Assembly: GCF_016031615.1 (NCBI RefSeq)
Contig: NZ_JACYXC010000001.1
Span: 3,348,001-3,412,000, forward strand
DNA length: 64,000 nucleotides
Origin: Streptomyces pactum
Lineage (GTDB): Bacteria; Actinomycetota; Actinomycetes; Streptomycetales; Streptomycetaceae
Direction: 5' to 3'
The number at the start of each line of letters is the position of its first letter. Positions within the stretch are counted from its first letter, which is position 1. The notes below the pieces were generated by a model. The model made no database searches. It saw nothing but the letters and a program-made list of their open reading frames with translations, and was not told where the DNA came from. Position numbers and translations under genes: made by a program. Positions 62,318 through 64,000 of this stretch are shown here, piece by piece.

Positions 62318-62830
62318 ATGACGGTCTACACGACGCTGGACAGCCCGGTCGGAGAGCTGCTGCTGGTCGGCGAGGAGTCGGCCACCGCCCCCGGCGGGAC
62401 CGCGCTCGCCTCGCTGACCATGCCGGAACAGCGGGGCGGGGCCGTCGTCCGGGAGGGCTGGCGGCGGGACGAGGCGGCGTTCACCGAGATCGCCGGGCAG
62501 CTGCGGGCGTACTTCGCGGGGTCACTCACCCGTTTCGACATCGAGTTCACCGCCGACCGGGGGACCGACTTCCAGCGGCGGGTGTGGGCCGCGCTGGAGG
62601 AGATCCCGTACGGCACCACCACCAGTTACGGGCAGGTGGCCCGGCGGATCGGGGCGTCTCCGGCCGCGGTACGCGCCCTCGGCGCGGCGATCGGCGCCAA
62701 CCCGCTGCTGCTGGTGCGGCCCTGCCACCGGGTGATCGGGGCGAACGGGTCACTCACCGGGTACGCGGCGGGGCTGGACCGCAAGCGGCTGCTGCTCAGC
62801 CACGAGGGCCTCACCCTCCCGGCCGCCTGA
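62318..62830 (+). CDS. ogt: Methylated-DNA--protein-cysteine methyltransferase
   Basis: Suicidal repair enzyme that takes alkyl groups from O6-alkylguanine onto its own cysteine; 170 aa. The N-terminal domain is TVYTTLDSPVGELLLVG. The DNA-binding HTH and active site read TDFQRRVWAALEEIPYGTTTSYGQVARRIGASPAAVRALGAAIGANPLLLVRPCHRVIGANGSLTGYAAGLDRKRLLLSHEG, with the acceptor Cys in PCHRV. All hallmarks are intact. ATG 62318 has AAGAGGAA upstream. Next on the same strand is a 2OG-Fe(II) oxygenase, a combination seen with alkylation-repair genes elsewhere, although 431 bp separate them here. Confidence 0.96.
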   Translation: MTVYTTLDSPVGELLLVGEESATAPGGTALASLTMPEQRGGAVVREGWRRDEAAFTEIAGQLRAYFAGSLTRFDIEFTADRGTDFQRRVWAALEEIPYGTTTSYGQVARRIGASPAAVRALGAAIGANPLLLVRPCHRVIGANGSLTGYAAGLDRKRLLLSHEGLTLPAA

Positions 62831-63261
62831 GCCGGCCGGGAAACGACCCGCCACCGCCACGCCCGCCGGGGCGCCGCCGCGACACCGGGACGTCACCGCG
62901 CCACCGCAACGCCGGGGCCGATGCCCTCCGCCACCGCGACGCCGGGGCGCCGCCGCAACCCGGGGCCGACACCGCCCGCCACCGCGACGCCGGAGCGTCT
63001 CCGTCCGCCACCGCCAGGCCGGGGCGCCCACCGTTCGTCACCGCCACCTCCGGCGATGCCGTTCACCACCGACCGCCGCCGCCACCTACCTGGGCGGTCC
63101 CGGCGCCCGCGGCGCTCCCGCCCTCCCGGGACCGAACGCCACCGTCGGGGACCGACCGCCACCGCCCGGACCGACCCACCGCCCGGGGACCGGCCGCCGG
63201 ACACGCTCGCCGCGCGCCCCACCATGTCCATCCCCACCCGTGACCCTGCGAGGAGCATCCG
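62831..63261. repeat. Tandem CCGCCACCGCGACGCCGG-type repeats
   Basis: The ogt-oxygenase gap is built largely of a degenerate unit around CGCCACCGCGACGCCGGGGC, with about seven copies at irregular spacing between 62850 and 63060, then further CCACCG-rich sequence. I see no gene; GGAGCATCCG at its end is the oxygenase ribosome site. Confidence 0.65.
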
Positions 63262-63993
63262 ATGACCACCACCGGCACGGGGCCGGCCCGGCCCCGGGAG
63301 CGGGTCGAGGCGGCCGACTGGGTGGCGCTCGCCGCCGAGCTGGACGCCGCCGGCTGCGCCCTCACCCCCCAACTGCTGACGACCGAGGAGTGCCGGGAGA
63401 TCGCCGCGCTCTACACCGACGCGGCGCGCTTCCGCGCCACCATCGACATGGCCAGGCACCGGTTCGGGGCCGGGCAGTACCGCTACTTCGCCCGTCCCTT
63501 CCCGGAGCCGGTGGAGGAGCTGCGGCAGGCGTGTTACGTCCGGCTGCTGCCCATCGCCCGCGAGTGGGCGCGACGGCTCGGCCGCCCGGCGCCCTGGCCG
63601 GACACCCTGGACGAGTGGCTGGAGATGTGCCATCGGGCCGGCCAGACACGGCCCACCCCCATCCTGCTGCGGTACGCGGAAGGCGACTGGAACGCCCTCC
63701 ACCGCGACCTGTACGGGGATCTGGTCTTCCCGCTCCAGATCGTGATCGGCCTGGACGACGCCGGCACCGACTACACCGGTGGCGAATTCCTGCTGGTCGA
63801 GCAGCGGGCTCGGGCGCAGTCCCGGGGCATCGCCACCGTGCTGCGGCAGGGCCACGGCCTGGTGTTCACCACCCGCGACCGCCCGGTGCCGTCCGTCCGT
63901 GGCTGGTCCGCCTCGGCGGTACGGCACGGGGTCAGCGTCGTACGCTCGGGTACCCGGCACACCCTGGGCCTGGTCTTCCACGACGCGGCATGA
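63262..63993 (+). CDS. 2-oxoglutarate/Fe(II) oxygenase (COG3826 / HalD-BesD-like fold)
   Basis: Non-heme iron oxygenase of 243 aa. Conserved family blocks are TPQLLTTEECREIAALYTDAARFRATIDMARHRFGAGQYRYFARPFPEPVEELR and GQTRPTPILLRYAEGDWNALHRDLYGDLVFPLQIVIGL. TGGEFLLVEQRARAQSRG and SAVRHGVSVVRSGTRHTLGLVFHDA complete the set. Iron ligands should be His147-x-Asp149 and a distal His near 222, with a nearby Arg binding 2-oxoglutarate. The Asp is present, so the protein should hydroxylate rather than halogenate as BesD-type relatives do. Substrate unknown. ATG 63262 has GGAG with 7-nt spacing. Its proximity to ogt hints at a repair or stress role (inference). Confidence 0.88.
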   Translation: MTTTGTGPARPRERVEAADWVALAAELDAAGCALTPQLLTTEECREIAALYTDAARFRATIDMARHRFGAGQYRYFARPFPEPVEELRQACYVRLLPIAREWARRLGRPAPWPDTLDEWLEMCHRAGQTRPTPILLRYAEGDWNALHRDLYGDLVFPLQIVIGLDDAGTDYTGGEFLLVEQRARAQSRGIATVLRQGHGLVFTTRDRPVPSVRGWSASAVRHGVSVVRSGTRHTLGLVFHDAA

Positions 63994-64000
63994 CCACATG

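Noticed and set aside
63262..63993. Possible Fe(II)/2OG halogenase
   Set aside because: The position that is Gly or Ala in halogenases is Asp149 here, so the full facial triad is present and hydroxylation is expected.
1..64000. Mobile element, prophage or attachment site
   Set aside because: No transposase, integrase, terminal inverted repeats with target duplication, or duplicated tRNA 3' end is visible. The one tRNA has no integrase beside it.

Overview
This is a chromosomal-core window from a very GC-rich actinobacterium. It is almost certainly a Streptomyces or close Streptomycetaceae relative. The evidence is the near-universal G/C at third codon positions, GTG/TTG starts, an orphan second nuoD, a dTMP kinase fused to a membrane domain, a Lys-rich topoisomerase I tail and the folE-ftsH-hpt-tilS cluster. 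I see no insertion sequence, prophage, CRISPR array, attachment site or replication origin. Most long open frames opposite or inside real genes are GC-driven shadows and are left out.

Layout. 1-2.2 kb: panC (running off the left edge) with a DUF2520 dehydrogenase. 2.4-4.3 kb: a small gene divergent from a DUF5937/ArsR regulator, sharing a perfect inverted-repeat operator. 4.7-6.8 kb: a histidine kinase/NarL regulator pair. 6.9-9.5 kb: a broken NDUFAF7-like methyltransferase next to orphan nuoD. 9.7-15.2 kb: a coiled-coil membrane protein and a quaternary-amine (glycine-betaine type) ABC importer with a divergent ATPase. 15.5-23.0 kb: folate synthesis (folK, folB, folP, folE) interleaved with an aminoacyl-lipid synthase (DUF2156) and a divergent membrane esterase. 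23.2-31.3 kb: ftsH, hpt, tilS, a zinc metalloprotease, dacB and ppa. 31.4-36.8 kb: membrane transporters (ThrE, DedA, LysE), a TipA-like MerR regulator and a small conserved gene. 37.2-53.8 kb: hppA, a lipoprotein, a methyltransferase, a small membrane protein, topA, a rhodanese/TetR pair, tmk and holB. 53.8-64 kb: a secreted alpha/beta hydrolase, tRNA-Thr(CGU), a VOC protein, two divergent SpoIIE-type phosphatases, ogt and a 2OG-Fe(II) oxygenase.

Three genes are interrupted in this sequence: the methyltransferase by a deletion with frameshift, tilS by an in-frame TGA in its linker, and the PAS-GAF-PP2C phosphatase by a shift at a six-G run. Two of the three lie in low-complexity GC-rich linkers, so base-calling error is a live alternative. 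Many genes show a -10 hexamer exactly 6-7 nt before the start codon, which predicts leaderless mRNAs. Intergenic regions are rich in short GC tandem repeats.

The most biologically suggestive items are four. The methyltransferase sits beside a NuoD that keeps the arginine methylated in mammalian complex I. The aminoacyl-lipid synthase diverges from an esterase. A four-copy array of exactly 21-bp repeats lies upstream of the coiled-coil protein gene. The ftsH leader has a hairpin between Shine-Dalgarno and ATG. No wholly new multi-gene system is evident.
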